64,000 bases of DNA from IMG/VR virus record IMGVR_UViG_3300033145_001746, positions 32,286 to 96,285 of that record. One strand, given 5' to 3'. The DNA is from a virus. This document shows, one piece after another, positions 18,781-27,285 of this stretch. Under the pieces are notes generated by a model. It worked only from the letters and a program-made list of their open reading frames with translations. It made no database searches and was not told the origin of the DNA. A program made the translations under genes and the position numbers. Position 1 is the stretch's first letter; each line of letters starts with the position of its first letter.

Positions 18781-19656
18781 TTATCTGGTTTTGTTAGTTA
18801 GTTTCGCTTCCAGAGCTGCCAAGACAGGATCATCGGCCAAATCACCAGGCTTTCCGCCCATATCAATTCCGCCAAGAGGATCATCACCAATATCAAGATT
18901 TATAGTGGCATCTTCTTTCTTTGTTTTAACCTGCTCAGTCCACTTTTTAGCAAGCTCATTTGGTTGCTGTTTCTTTAATTCCTGCTGCCTCATGTATTTT
19001 GTTTGACTTGGAGTTGGATATACTTTGGCCTCACCAGGGACTATAAGAGGCATTGCCAGAATTTGTGGAAGTAGATCAGCAAGCAGCATTTTATCATATC
19101 CAGGAATTACAGAAGACTTATCGTCATGAGACATGGTTTTCCACTGCTCAACCTTCTGCTTTTGTTCGGGAGTATAATCTCCAGCATCCTGCTCGTCTTC
19201 ATACATGCCAAAAATACTCTGTAAAACATCCTTTTTTTCTTTAGGAAGACTCCCAATTAGGGCCTCAACAAATTTCGCATCGGAAGCTAGCTTCCTGAAA
19301 ATAACGCCCTGAAGAACTTTTCCATCTTCAGGGGTTTCAGCGCCATGATCGGCAGCATCTATGCGTTTGATAGGAACATTTTTATAAGTGATAGTAAAAT
19401 GGGCACACTTTTTGTCGGCCATCACTGACCAATCCGACTCAACCTCTATCTCATCATCTGGCAAAGAATAAGTGCGTACAAGAAAATCGCCATCATCTGC
19501 TGATTGTACTTGCCATAGATCCTCTGCTTCATCTCCCTTTAAACGAAATAGGTCAAACGCTACTCTAATCATTCTATGTTCATTTCCCTGTACAGGAAGA
19601 TGATTGTTGTCCATCATTTTTGCTATGCCAGAAAAATCTATTCCGAATTTATCCAT
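18781..19656 (-). CDS. Hypothetical protein (291 aa)
   Basis: The N-terminal half appears beta-rich and acidic, and the C-terminal half is helical with a Gly/Asp-rich tail (DDPLGGIDMGGKPGDLADD). I recognise no family. It is the first full-size gene after the intrinsic terminator at 20011-20047, so it probably begins a new transcription unit that continues into the morphogenesis genes. A 41-codon open frame overlaps its start by 8 nt. Confidence 0.45.
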   Translation of the reverse strand: MDKFGIDFSGIAKMMDNNHLPVQGNEHRMIRVAFDLFRLKGDEAEDLWQVQSADDGDFLVRTYSLPDDEIEVESDWSVMADKKCAHFTITYKNVPIKRIDAADHGAETPEDGKVLQGVIFRKLASDAKFVEALIGSLPKEKKDVLQSIFGMYEDEQDAGDYTPEQKQKVEQWKTMSHDDKSSVIPGYDKMLLADLLPQILAMPLIVPGEAKVYPTPSQTKYMRQQELKKQQPNELAKKWTEQVKTKKEDATINLDIGDDPLGGIDMGGKPGDLADDPVLAALEAKLTNKTR

Positions 19657-19774
19657 ATTGTCTCCAAGATTTAACTATATGTATTACTTTATTTATTGTT
19701 GCTATACTAACATGAAAACTATCAGCTAAATTTCTTTGCGTAATATTTTCAACTTTGTAAATACCAGATCTCAT
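19649..19774 (-). pseudogene. 41-codon helix-turn-helix remnant, probably the tail of a lost homing endonuclease
   Basis: The frame starts with ATG at 19774 after TTGGAGAAT and ends in a TAA overlapping the ATG of the next gene. The peptide contains ITQRNLADSFHVSIATINKV and ends VKSWRQYG. This matches the C-terminal HTH (NUMOD1-like) found at the ends of HNH and GIY-YIG homing enzymes, but no nuclease domain is present. It may be a decayed endonuclease or a leader peptide coupling translation of 18781-19656. Confidence 0.45.
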
Positions 19775-19900
19775 TAAAATATTCTCCAATATCACATAAA
19801 TATCAATGTATTAATAGAAAATGACAAGTAGATGGTAGACACAACGCACTTGCTGAAAAGAAGAAGAGAACATATCGTATCACTTTAACTATCTAAATGT

Positions 19901-19928
19901 ATGATATATTAGCAGAAAGCGACGTAAA
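19901..19928 (-). promoter_or_regulatory. Possible sigma-70-like promoter
   Basis: On the minus strand, TTTACG and TATCAT are separated by 16 nt. The site lies in the gene-free stretch between the terminator at 20011-20047 and the first following reading frame (19774), where a promoter is expected. The matches are modest for AT-rich DNA. Confidence 0.25.
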
Positions 19929-20010
19929 TTAATGAAATCATTGAAATGACGCGCCGAGTCGTATGTGAAAATAGGCCGACTACCCCGATTATTTTACTAA
20001 TACATTAAAA

Positions 20011-20047
20011 CAAAAAAAGACCCTGGAGCGCGGAGCCCCAGGGTCTT
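20011..20047 (-). terminator. Rho-independent terminator
   Basis: On the minus strand, AAGACCCTGG and CCAGGGTCTT form a perfect 10-bp stem with an 11-nt GC-rich loop region and a run of seven U residues immediately after. It starts 8 nt after the stop of the gene at 20055 and ends the upstream operon. This is the clearest transcriptional boundary in the window. The next 236 nt hold only the weak promoter candidate. Confidence 0.9.
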
Positions 20048-20054
20048 GATTAAA

Positions 20055-20282
20055 CTATACGATTTTTATCATCTTTTGCACATTACTGTCATGTTTATAT
20101 ACTACTCTTACCTCGTCAATTTTCTTTTTTTCTTTGCCAACTTGAACATAAAAAAATTTCATGCCGAGCACCTTTGCTATTATAACTGGAATATATTGAT
20201 CCTCGTTTATATATAGTAGTATATCGCTTGCCGTATTAAATTTAAAAACTTCCTTTCCAGATACTAGCTCTATAATAAGCAT
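20055..20282 (-). CDS. Small hypothetical protein (75 aa)
   Basis: A short alpha/beta protein with alternating hydrophobic strands (YIPVIIAKVLGMKFFYVQVG) and a basic C-terminus. No family was recognised. It is the last gene before the terminator, 2 nt after the preceding stop. Confidence 0.5.
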   Translation of the reverse strand: MLIIELVSGKEVFKFNTASDILLYINEDQYIPVIIAKVLGMKFFYVQVGKEKKKIDEVRVVYKHDSNVQKMIKIV

Positions 20283-20284
20283 TA

Positions 20285-20530
20285 TTATTGGTTTGTTTTC
20301 TCCTCAATATATTCAGACTCATCTTCCAAAGCGATTTTAGTCGGATCCATTTCATCCCAAAAAACTTGGAAATCGACTATCTCTATGTGGCCCGATACCA
20401 CATAACAGTGCTCTTCTTTAATGACTTGACTAGAAATAACGCTCTTTAATGCCTCGCGATCAAAAAAGTGCCAAAACTCTGTAGTACCAAGGTTACCTCG
20501 TAACACAAGGGTATAAGCTTCCTTTGTCAT
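20285..20530 (-). CDS. Small hypothetical protein (81 aa)
   Basis: This is a compact protein with aromatic residues near the N-terminus (GTTEFWHFFDREAL) and an acidic C-terminus. No family was recognised. Its ATG overlaps the stop of the upstream LAGLIDADG gene (TAATG), and it is followed closely by another small gene. Confidence 0.5.
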   Translation of the reverse strand: MTKEAYTLVLRGNLGTTEFWHFFDREALKSVISSQVIKEEHCYVVSGHIEIVDFQVFWDEMDPTKIALEDESEYIEEKTNQ

Positions 20531-21492
20531 TAATTTCCATTCTTTCGGCAGCCACGATATATTATAATATCTGTTGCTCTCGACAAATGATAAGAAACCT
20601 TACCATATGTGAACCCCATTCTATCAGCCACCTGTTGATATGTCATCCCACTATTATATAACTGTTTCATTTTTAAAATATTATCCTTTAAGTTCTGCTT
20701 TTTCAGATCAATACAGCGTCGGATCTCTATTGCCTTATAATATTTATTTAATTTCCTGATAAGGCAAAAATTAACATCGACGTGTTCGTATAACCACTTA
20801 AGTATTGTTTCAGCCCTTTTTCTACTATAATTTATAGTATAATATGTCGTATCATACCCTTTACATTTCGTTAGAGTGATGTTAGCATCTATAGATAACC
20901 TCTTGTAAATAACATCTCTTATCCATTCTATCATAGATTTGGCTCCGCCAACGACGCTAATTCCAATACCCTTATCTGGCGTAAAATAAATGCAGCCGTC
21001 TCCGTCTACATATCCGCGAATAAAATTTTTTTCTAACTCAATTCCACATATATTGGGTGGTAGAAGAGTTAGAGATTTTTTAGGCGTAATATTATAATAT
21101 TTCAGCAAATCTAATGTAATTTGTTTTGATCTAATACAAAAACGGGCCGAAGTGCCCCTTATCCTTGCCTTATTGTTTGATTTTAAAAATGCGAAAAATT
21201 TATTTAAATGATTAAAATCACCTTTTTGAAGGGCTATTTTTAAAAAATGTTTATAAACACAACCATCTGCGGCGATGAATCCTGCCCAATAACATGCGTT
21301 TGTTGTAACATCAGAAAAAGATTTATGGTCAAGGGCATATTTTCTTTTAATGTTATGCTTTGCGCAAAACGCTTGTAGTTTAGATCTTCCACATCCTATG
21401 ACTTCAGCCGCTCGTTGAAGACTTTTAGTGCTGTTATAAATCTTATTGACTTCAAATATGTTTAATGACTTGGTATGTTTAGCAACAGTCAT
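20530..21492 (-). CDS. LAGLIDADG homing endonuclease
   Basis: An N-terminal HTH-like region (SLQRAAEVIGCGRSKLQAFC) precedes the LAGLIDADG motifs CYWAGFIAADGCVYK and RGYVDGDGCIYF. A C-terminal HTH reads MTYQQVADRMGFTYGKVSYHL. The overall plan is the same as the gene at 12590-13705. Its start overlaps the end of the HTH protein gene by 4 nt (ATGA). It separates the primase/HTH cluster from two small genes. Confidence 0.88.
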   Translation of the reverse strand: MTVAKHTKSLNIFEVNKIYNSTKSLQRAAEVIGCGRSKLQAFCAKHNIKRKYALDHKSFSDVTTNACYWAGFIAADGCVYKHFLKIALQKGDFNHLNKFFAFLKSNNKARIRGTSARFCIRSKQITLDLLKYYNITPKKSLTLLPPNICGIELEKNFIRGYVDGDGCIYFTPDKGIGISVVGGAKSMIEWIRDVIYKRLSIDANITLTKCKGYDTTYYTINYSRKRAETILKWLYEHVDVNFCLIRKLNKYYKAIEIRRCIDLKKQNLKDNILKMKQLYNSGMTYQQVADRMGFTYGKVSYHLSRATDIIIYRGCRKNGN

Positions 21493-21923
21493 TCTCCACG
21501 CAATGTTTCCATTTTCTTAAGGATTTCCAACACTTTCTCATCTTTAGCACACACCTTCTTCAGTTTTTTAATTGCTCCACCATAACGTTTTTTGCCATTA
21601 GCGTAATCTATATTGCCCATCAATAATTTATGTACCGTTGTCTGATGAATGCCGAGTTGTTCCGCTATCTGTATTTGCGTCAAACCTTGAAGTCTAAGCG
21701 TAACTACTTCGCACTGCCTCTCGGTTAAATTAGTGCTGATAATACGTAAGACTTCTTTCATTAGCTGTTGTCTCAATTCGTAAAACTTCTCGGAATATTT
21801 AGCCAAGTTGAGCTGTGCGCCCAAACTTTCGACCAATGGAAAATCGCTAAGGACAGTGGGGTCCACAGCTATCTCAACAATTTTATACTGGTAGCTGTCA
21901 GACTTATTTTTTTTACGAGCCAT
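21489..21923 (-). CDS. HTH protein resembling sigma region 4
   Basis: The protein has 144 residues if started at ATG 21923, which has GAGGTG at good spacing; an earlier in-frame ATG at 21971 lies inside the primase gene. The core LTERQCEVVTLRLQGLTQIQ, continuing into a recognition helix (GIHQTTVHKLL), matches sigma-70 region 4 / LuxR-type helix-turn-helix. No region 2 is present. It may be a transcription activator or a separate promoter-recognition module. It sits at the end of the replication-recombination cluster. Confidence 0.65.
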   Translation of the reverse strand: MARKKNKSDSYQYKIVEIAVDPTVLSDFPLVESLGAQLNLAKYSEKFYELRQQLMKEVLRIISTNLTERQCEVVTLRLQGLTQIQIAEQLGIHQTTVHKLLMGNIDYANGKKRYGGAIKKLKKVCAKDEKVLEILKKMETLRGE

Positions 21924-21942
21924 GCTCCACACCTCTGAAGTT

Positions 21943-22713
21943 TTATTCCCACAGGGGTTTAATATTGCCATATTTTCCCTTAGAATTTAAAATTGACATA
22001 AGTTCTTGAACAGAATGTTCTCTAAAATAATCATCTATGTCACCTACATTATTAGGAAAAGGGTTAGTTGCAGATAAAATAATTCCATCATATTGCTTCT
22101 TCTCGACAATATTGTCAGCTCGCTGTTGTGCTTCAACTTCATTGTCAAAGAGTAGTACGATATTATCTGTATACCTTGAAAGAAGAGCAATGTGTCTTGT
22201 GGATAAATATTTACCGCATACCGCTACAACATTCTCCATTCCATGTTGATGAGAGGCTATAACATCAAAATAGCCTTCAACCACATATGCTGTACCACTA
22301 CGCAAAATGCTTTCTCTTGCATAGTTTAAGCCAAAAAGATGATTACTCTTTTTGTATATAGTATTCATATATTTAGGAATGGCCTTCTTTGTTCTGTCAG
22401 TCTCTGATAAGAGAGTTCTGCCACCCAACGCTATATAATTTCCATATGTATCTTTAATTGGTATTATAAGATTCTGAGTTTTAAATCTACTATATGAGGC
22501 ATGATAAATAATGTCTAGTTCTCTAAGTTTTTTAGGATCTTCTATGTCAAATAGCTCTCGCAAATCTTGTGGAAATAGTCCTATTTGAAACTTATCAATG
22601 AATTCTTTTGTTATTAGCCTTTTTTCGAGTAGATATGCCATCACCTCCTCATCTCTGAGGAGGTGATTATGGCAAAATCCTGCTACTCGTGCAAAAATCT
22701 TACTTGCACTCAC
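21943..22713 (-). CDS. DnaG-like primase catalytic core (TOPRIM), lacking the zinc-binding domain
   Basis: This is the RNA-polymerase core of a bacterial-type primase. From the N-terminus: the DnaG core helical part (LLEKRLITKEFIDKFQIGLF), the strand pair IIPIKDTYGNYIALGGR, PKYMNT, then TOPRIM with E146 (YVVEGYFDVIAS) and the acidic motif LLFDNEVEAQ (D190, E192). The protein is only 256 residues, has no CHC2 zinc finger, and lacks the helicase-binding C-terminal domain of DnaG (about 580 residues). The missing zinc finger is encoded separately at 49915-50553. The start is a GTG with AAGGA upstream. Neighbours are replication genes. Confidence 0.85.
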   Translation of the reverse strand: MSASKIFARVAGFCHNHLLRDEEVMAYLLEKRLITKEFIDKFQIGLFPQDLRELFDIEDPKKLRELDIIYHASYSRFKTQNLIIPIKDTYGNYIALGGRTLLSETDRTKKAIPKYMNTIYKKSNHLFGLNYARESILRSGTAYVVEGYFDVIASHQHGMENVVAVCGKYLSTRHIALLSRYTDNIVLLFDNEVEAQQRADNIVEKKQYDGIILSATNPFPNNVGDIDDYFREHSVQELMSILNSKGKYGNIKPLWE

Positions 22714-22718
22714 TGTAT

Positions 22719-23048
22719 TTATTCCTTTTCTTCTTTTGCTAAATGAAGCTTAAGGCCATGTAAAAATGCATGACTTATCGCAACCTGTGTGCTACAGGTT
22801 TTACAGTGTGCCTTACCATCTTCTACAAAAAGCTCTCTGTGCACTTTACATGTTTGGCACAGAGCCTGAAAGGGCTTATTCATCTTGTTACGAAGCACTT
22901 GTCCCATGCTACTTAGAGCTTTCTTTGCAAATGGAGTAATGTTCTTAATGGGGTTTCCACATTCCTCACATATAACCTCTCCAGTATCTCTATTTAACTT
23001 GGCCTCACTTGTCTGATTACAGCCCTTAGTTGTACAAACTATAAGCAT
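22719..23048 (-). CDS. Small double zinc-ribbon protein
   Basis: Two four-cysteine ribbons are visible in 109 residues: CTTKGC with CEECGN, and CQTCKV with CKTCST. Zinc-ribbon proteins of this type often contact nucleic acid or polymerases. It lies 4 nt from the RecA-like gene and 5 nt from the primase core gene, which places it in the replication-recombination module. No named family was recognised. Confidence 0.55.
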   Translation of the reverse strand: MLIVCTTKGCNQTSEAKLNRDTGEVICEECGNPIKNITPFAKKALSSMGQVLRNKMNKPFQALCQTCKVHRELFVEDGKAHCKTCSTQVAISHAFLHGLKLHLAKEEKE

Positions 23049-23051
23049 TTC

Positions 23052-24200
23052 CTATTCCTCCTCTATATTTGACGCGACCACATCGGTCCACGTTTCTATA
23101 TTTTCTTCTTCATCCAGTTTCTCTGGTACTAAAATTCCAGATTCCTTTGCTTTTACAACTTCACTAAGAATATCGGCGGCTAGATTGTTTTTCTTTATAG
23201 CTTCAAAAAAGTTATCTTTTCCAACATATTTTTGGTCGCCGTAAACATATGTACGATTGTTCGGTCTTTCAACTACACCATACTTAATTCCTAATATACC
23301 TATTTCCATACATCTATCAACAACGCCCTTGGTATATTGTATTCTGAACTCACACTTTCTTTTAGGTGGAGCTACTTTATTCTTGTCAATTCGAGCCATT
23401 ACAACATGACCGATCGGCACATCCTTTTCTGCCCCAATTATCTGGGAGTCTTTATTTGCACGCATAGTGAAATGAACCATCATAGAACAATGGTGATTCC
23501 ATGCTGCTCCACCTGGCGTCTGCTCTGGGTTTCCATAAAGCTGCCCAGGATTTGTGCGAACTTGATTGATTGCGATAAACATAACTCCCGTTTCACTTAG
23601 CAAAGGAATAATTTTACGCAACTCAGGTGGCAGGAACCTAGCCATAAGAGCCATGTTACTTTTACCAGATCTACTAGCAACTTCTAGTGGCGGAGCTATT
23701 GCGGCCACGCTATCCAATACAATAATGCCTAAGCCCGTTGCGTCAGCTCCACCTCTTTCTTTAACAATATCCAGCAATCCTGGTTTTGCCTTTGGTTTTC
23801 CTGGTTCTTTATGTGGCACGCCACACAACTTCTCAAAAATCTCTGCTCCATTATTGGATCTTAGAACCCTAAGTTTTGCGGGACTTGTATCCACCCCAAG
23901 CATTTCTGCCCATCTTTTATCAAAGCTACACTCCGCATCAATGAAATACGCCCAATTCTTGGGATCTTTACCTTGCCACTCCTTAATAGCCATTAAGCTC
24001 ATAAGTGTCTTTCCACTACTTTGCTTGCCAGCATATTGAACTAATCTTCCTCGTGGGTTCCCCCAAAGTCCCAGAATATCATCTAATACATGACTTCCAG
24101 AAGATAATGTTTCTATCGCCTCTATTTCTGCCATGCCATCATCGCCATAGAGTTTTTCCATTTGTATCCAAATAGACTCTTGGCTAGTTTGTTTCGCCAT
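23052..24200 (-). CDS. RecA/UvsX-like recombinase
   Basis: This ATP-dependent strand-exchange protein has Walker A AGKQSSGKT (about residues 57-65), Walker B IIVLDSVAA, and the L2-adjacent motif FIAINQVRTNPG followed by TPGGAAWNHH, as in RecA. The length of 382 residues is normal. It would form filaments on ssDNA coated by the phage SSB and work with SbcC/SbcD and the RuvC-like resolvase. The start overlaps the DnaJ gene end by 17 nt. No intein is present although recA is a common target. Confidence 0.9.
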   Translation of the reverse strand: MAKQTSQESIWIQMEKLYGDDGMAEIEAIETLSSGSHVLDDILGLWGNPRGRLVQYAGKQSSGKTLMSLMAIKEWQGKDPKNWAYFIDAECSFDKRWAEMLGVDTSPAKLRVLRSNNGAEIFEKLCGVPHKEPGKPKAKPGLLDIVKERGGADATGLGIIVLDSVAAIAPPLEVASRSGKSNMALMARFLPPELRKIIPLLSETGVMFIAINQVRTNPGQLYGNPEQTPGGAAWNHHCSMMVHFTMRANKDSQIIGAEKDVPIGHVVMARIDKNKVAPPKRKCEFRIQYTKGVVDRCMEIGILGIKYGVVERPNNRTYVYGDQKYVGKDNFFEAIKKNNLAADILSEVVKAKESGILVPEKLDEEENIETWTDVVASNIEEE

Positions 24201-25167
24201 CTTCTCCTCCTTTTAAAGTGGTATCAAGCTTTTTTAACAAGCTCTTTTGTTCCACTGTAAGTTTGTTCGGTAGCTTAACATTTATTCGAATAAGGTGGTC
24301 GCCGCGATTGTTGAACGGATCTTTCATCCCAGCTCCACGTATTCTAATCATGTTTCCTGGTTGACAAGTAGGTTTTACCTTTAAATTCTTGTCTCCAGAT
24401 ATTGTCTTGACTATTACATCTCCGCCTAACATTGCGGTGAAGATATCAATGGTAACACTACTTTGTATATCCATCATATTTTCTAGTAAAATAAAATCTT
24501 TATGCGGCTTAAAAAGCACAATTACATTCAGATTATGTTCTATGGTAAGTACCGTTCCATAGGCTATGCCTGGAGGAATACTTACTGTAATTTGCTTAGA
24601 AACTTTTTTGCGACCAACGCCTCCACAATCTGTACATGATGCCACAATTTCTTTCCCAAATCCACGGCACTTTTTACATGTAGTAATCATGCGTACAGCA
24701 CCCACTTGGCTACCGATTTGTCCAGATCCTTTACAATTCTGACACGGAGTAGCTGGCTTAAACTGAACCCCAGATCCTTGACAAGTGCCGCACTCTAAAT
24801 TTCCACCTACATCAAGTTTCTTTATACAACCATTAAACGCTTCTTCCATAGAGATAAGAATTTTTCCAGTTCTTATCTCATATCTGTGATGGGTCCTTCT
24901 ACCAAAAGGACCTGAACTAAAAGCTCTCTTAAACAAATCATCTATATTAATGTTGATCTGTCCAAAATCCTCCATTGGAGGTTTCCAGTTATTATTTTTG
25001 AGCGTTTCATATGCGGCAGCTATTTCTTTAAACTTATCTTCAGCATCACCTTTATTATCTTGGTGACGATCTGGATGCCATTTCAAAGCAAGTTCTTTAT
25101 AAATCTTTTTAATATCTGCTTCTGATGCGTTTGGCTCCAAGCCTAGAATCTCACAAGGATCTTTCAT
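24184..25167 (-). CDS. DnaJ-type co-chaperone
   Basis: A J domain with HPD (residues 31-33) is followed by a short Gly/Phe-poor linker, four CxxCxGxG zinc motifs (CGTCQGSG, CQNCKGSG, CKKCRGFG, CTDCGGVG), and the C-terminal substrate-binding domain. At 327 residues it is slightly shorter than E. coli DnaJ (376). It would stimulate host DnaK ATPase; no DnaK gene is in this window. Lodged between RuvC-like and RecA-like genes, it may help load or disassemble replication complexes, as host DnaJ does for phage lambda; that role is inferred. Confidence 0.92.
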   Translation of the reverse strand: MKDPCEILGLEPNASEADIKKIYKELALKWHPDRHQDNKGDAEDKFKEIAAAYETLKNNNWKPPMEDFGQININIDDLFKRAFSSGPFGRRTHHRYEIRTGKILISMEEAFNGCIKKLDVGGNLECGTCQGSGVQFKPATPCQNCKGSGQIGSQVGAVRMITTCKKCRGFGKEIVASCTDCGGVGRKKVSKQITVSIPPGIAYGTVLTIEHNLNVIVLFKPHKDFILLENMMDIQSSVTIDIFTAMLGGDVIVKTISGDKNLKVKPTCQPGNMIRIRGAGMKDPFNNRGDHLIRINVKLPNKLTVEQKSLLKKLDTTLKGGEDGETN

Positions 25168-25781
25168 TTTACAGTTTCCTTATATATTATATCCAGAGCA
25201 CTCGCCCATCCTGTCGCTATGCCATCGCCTTCGTCATAGGTCTCATCTGCTACATTGCCTTTAGTATTTAAAATATTCTCAAATCCAGGTTCTAGCTCGG
25301 CTCTAATTATATCTGGTAAGTCAGTCTTTGCGATTTTATTAACCACACTGTCACAATGATTCTTTATAAGCTTTCTAATGGTTTGAACTGGATAAAACTT
25401 TACATCTGCGTTAGAGTGTCTATACGCCGACAAGGCTATAATTCTATTAAAAATTGCCAGTGTAGTAATAGTTTTAGCCCCAGATCTTCCTTTCATAAAA
25501 AGTAAAATATCTTCTATAGCTATGAGAGTTGGATCAAAATCTTCGCAAATCTTTCCAACTCTTTGATAAACATCATCCAATCTATGTATTAAAGGGTTCT
25601 TACTATTAAGCGGCTTCAGATGACCGTGTGCAACCAAGGATGGCTTGTCTCTGGTGATTGTTACAAGCCCCCATCCAACTGTGCTAGAACTACAGTCAAG
25701 TCCAAGAACTCTCGTTTTAGCCGTTTTATATCTACGACGAGGAATCTTTACCAACCTCTCTTTTGGTTTTTTCTTCGCCAC
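25164..25781 (-). CDS. RuvC-like Holliday junction resolvase
   Basis: This has an RNase H-fold nuclease layout: first acidic strand VLGLDCSSSTVGWGL, second acidic motif LIAIEDILLF, conserved Lys/Gly segment MKGRSGAKTI, and an acidic C-terminal helix (DEGDGIATGWAS). The length of 205 residues is near that of bacterial RuvC. It would cut four-way junctions before packaging. It overlaps the DnaJ gene by 4 nt (ATGA) and belongs to the recombination cluster. Confidence 0.8.
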   Translation of the reverse strand: MAKKKPKERLVKIPRRRYKTAKTRVLGLDCSSSTVGWGLVTITRDKPSLVAHGHLKPLNSKNPLIHRLDDVYQRVGKICEDFDPTLIAIEDILLFMKGRSGAKTITTLAIFNRIIALSAYRHSNADVKFYPVQTIRKLIKNHCDSVVNKIAKTDLPDIIRAELEPGFENILNTKGNVADETYDEGDGIATGWASALDIIYKETVK

Positions 25782-25782
25782 G

Positions 25783-26403
25783 TTAATTTACCTCTATATC
25801 TTGTTTATAATAGTCATCTAACATGCTAAGAAAAAAGCTGAGTTTATGACCAACAAAACCTATGTCTTTATTATTTTTCTTTTCAAACTTCATACATCTA
25901 AATGCTATGTCAGCCATATCATCTTTTCCTTCTTCTGACATAGCATCACTAAAATCTTGCCACGAGCCATTATATAACTGATCTCTTAACGCCGCTAATT
26001 GTTCTGGGTATATGTCAACAACCTCAATATCACCAAACATCGAAATATCTAATATGCTGAAATCTAATTGTCTAGTAAACTCTTTAGTAAACTCTTTTAT
26101 TTCAGATAAACATGCGTGAATTCTTTTAAGATATTTATTTAAAGACTTCACAGATGGCAACACAGTGCCAATTAAGAAAACCATGTTGGGATCATCTTCA
26201 CCGCCAAACTTTGGCGGCGAACATCCAAATCCATGTCTGTGACCAATATCCATTATTGTAAATACTAGTTTTTGGCTTATATTATCTCTATCGAAAACCA
26301 CTTTAGCTTCAAGCCTTGGAGGTTTCGAAGACACATATAATACTTTAAAATCTTCCAGCTCAATAACGTCTACGCTAACATCAGCAACAGTATTTTTAGC
26401 CAT
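25783..26403 (-). CDS. Hypothetical protein (206 aa)
   Basis: I start this at ATG 26403, which has AGGTG just upstream; a GTG two codons earlier falls in that ribosome site. The sequence is a mixed alpha/beta protein with no recognised motif (SPPKFGGEDDPN loop, helical C-terminal half). It lies directly after the SSB gene, separated by a strong hairpin, and 1 nt before the RuvC-like gene, so a role in replication or recombination is plausible. Confidence 0.5.
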   Translation of the reverse strand: MAKNTVADVSVDVIELEDFKVLYVSSKPPRLEAKVVFDRDNISQKLVFTIMDIGHRHGFGCSPPKFGGEDDPNMVFLIGTVLPSVKSLNKYLKRIHACLSEIKEFTKEFTRQLDFSILDISMFGDIEVVDIYPEQLAALRDQLYNGSWQDFSDAMSEEGKDDMADIAFRCMKFEKKNNKDIGFVGHKLSFFLSMLDDYYKQDIEVN

Positions 26404-26419
26404 TTTCACCTACGAGAAT

Positions 26420-26467
26420 AACCAGCGGGCTCCGTAGACCGCGTTTAGTATTTGGAGCCCGCTGGTT
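26420..26467. terminator. Strong 14-bp hairpin between SSB and the next gene
   Basis: Perfect 14-bp arms (AACCAGCGGGCTCC and GGAGCCCGCTGGTT) flank a 20-nt loop. A U-rich run follows only on the plus strand (GGTTTTTATTTATT). In the direction of the genes (minus strand) the stem is followed by ATTCTCG, so it may protect or attenuate the SSB transcript rather than end it fully. It is very GC-rich for this genome. Confidence 0.55.
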
Positions 26468-26475
26468 TTTATTTA

Positions 26476-27168
26476 TTACAGGTCTTCGTCTCCGAAATCG
26501 AAAGTGTCGTCTTCGATAGTTGGCTTAACGCCAGCTTCTGTATTAGTGACGGTTTTTGTGCCAACAGCGTACTGTTGACCGGCGGGAGTTGCCCCATTTC
26601 CGCCTACCGGCGCACCCATCTTCTCTGCCACTTCCTCAGGCGTAGAAGGCTGGGTAAACTTGGAAATATCCACTCTTTCGAGAAAGTTCTCAACGAGAGT
26701 TACTTCTTCTGCGGTTATATCCTTCATTTTCGGACTACCCATAACAGTATAGAGAGGTTGTGTTCCCTTAGGGCCACGCTTGACATTGATATCATATGCC
26801 ATAATCTCTCCCCAGCTATGCTTAATCATTTCTCCCCAATCTGGAGAAGCGACATAGTCCTTTACACCCTTGTAGATCTGGCTTCCAATCTCAAGGATTT
26901 TTGTCTGACCGCTTTTGCGATCAATTACTCCTAAATACCAGCGAGTTTGAGCTTTAACTCCGGACCTGCACAAAGGACAATCGTTAATTGCGCATCGGAT
27001 TTTACGGTTACTACCGGTTGCATCCTTGGTCCAGTGTACGACGAATTGAAAAGGATTGGTTACAACCCTTACATTATTATTTCCTTCCACTAGATTCATG
27101 AAATCATTTGGGCCTGAAACGTCTCCGTCATCCCAGCTTGCTAGCTGTCCATATTTTACTTCGGCCAT
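26476..27168 (-). CDS. Single-stranded DNA-binding protein (gp32-like with zinc site)
   Basis: A zinc-binding pattern His45, Cys59, Cys64, Cys67 (VVHW ... RCAINDCPLCRSG) resembles the H-x-C-x-C-x2-C site of T4 gp32. The core contains YLGVIDRKSGQ and ILEIGSQIYKGVKDY, and the C-terminus ends in an acidic tail (TFDFGDEDL), typical for SSBs that recruit partner proteins. The length is 230 residues. The ribosome site AGGAGG is strong and a promoter-like pair lies upstream, consistent with high expression. It heads the recombination cluster. Confidence 0.85.
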   Translation of the reverse strand: MAEVKYGQLASWDDGDVSGPNDFMNLVEGNNNVRVVTNPFQFVVHWTKDATGSNRKIRCAINDCPLCRSGVKAQTRWYLGVIDRKSGQTKILEIGSQIYKGVKDYVASPDWGEMIKHSWGEIMAYDINVKRGPKGTQPLYTVMGSPKMKDITAEEVTLVENFLERVDISKFTQPSTPEEVAEKMGAPVGGNGATPAGQQYAVGTKTVTNTEAGVKPTIEDDTFDFGDEDL

Positions 27169-27216
27169 TTTTGTATCCTCCTAGGATTCCCTTGGTGCTC
27201 GTTGCACATAGTCGGG

Positions 27217-27244
27217 ATGTTAAGTTGCGATGTAATTTTGCCAA
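27217..27244 (-). promoter_or_regulatory. Possible sigma-70-type promoter for the SSB operon
   Basis: On the minus strand, TTGGCA and TAACAT are separated by 16 nt, about 50 nt before the SSB ATG. It lies in one of the few gene-free gaps of this cluster (27169-27285) and directly after a mobile HNH gene. Confidence 0.35.
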
Positions 27245-27285
27245 AACCAACATTTTGACTTCTTCAACGATACATCTAACGCGAT

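Noticed and set aside
21943-22713. Primase core as a truncated pseudogene
   Set aside because: The frame is intact with TOPRIM motifs and a ribosome site, and the missing zinc domain is found intact in another gene.
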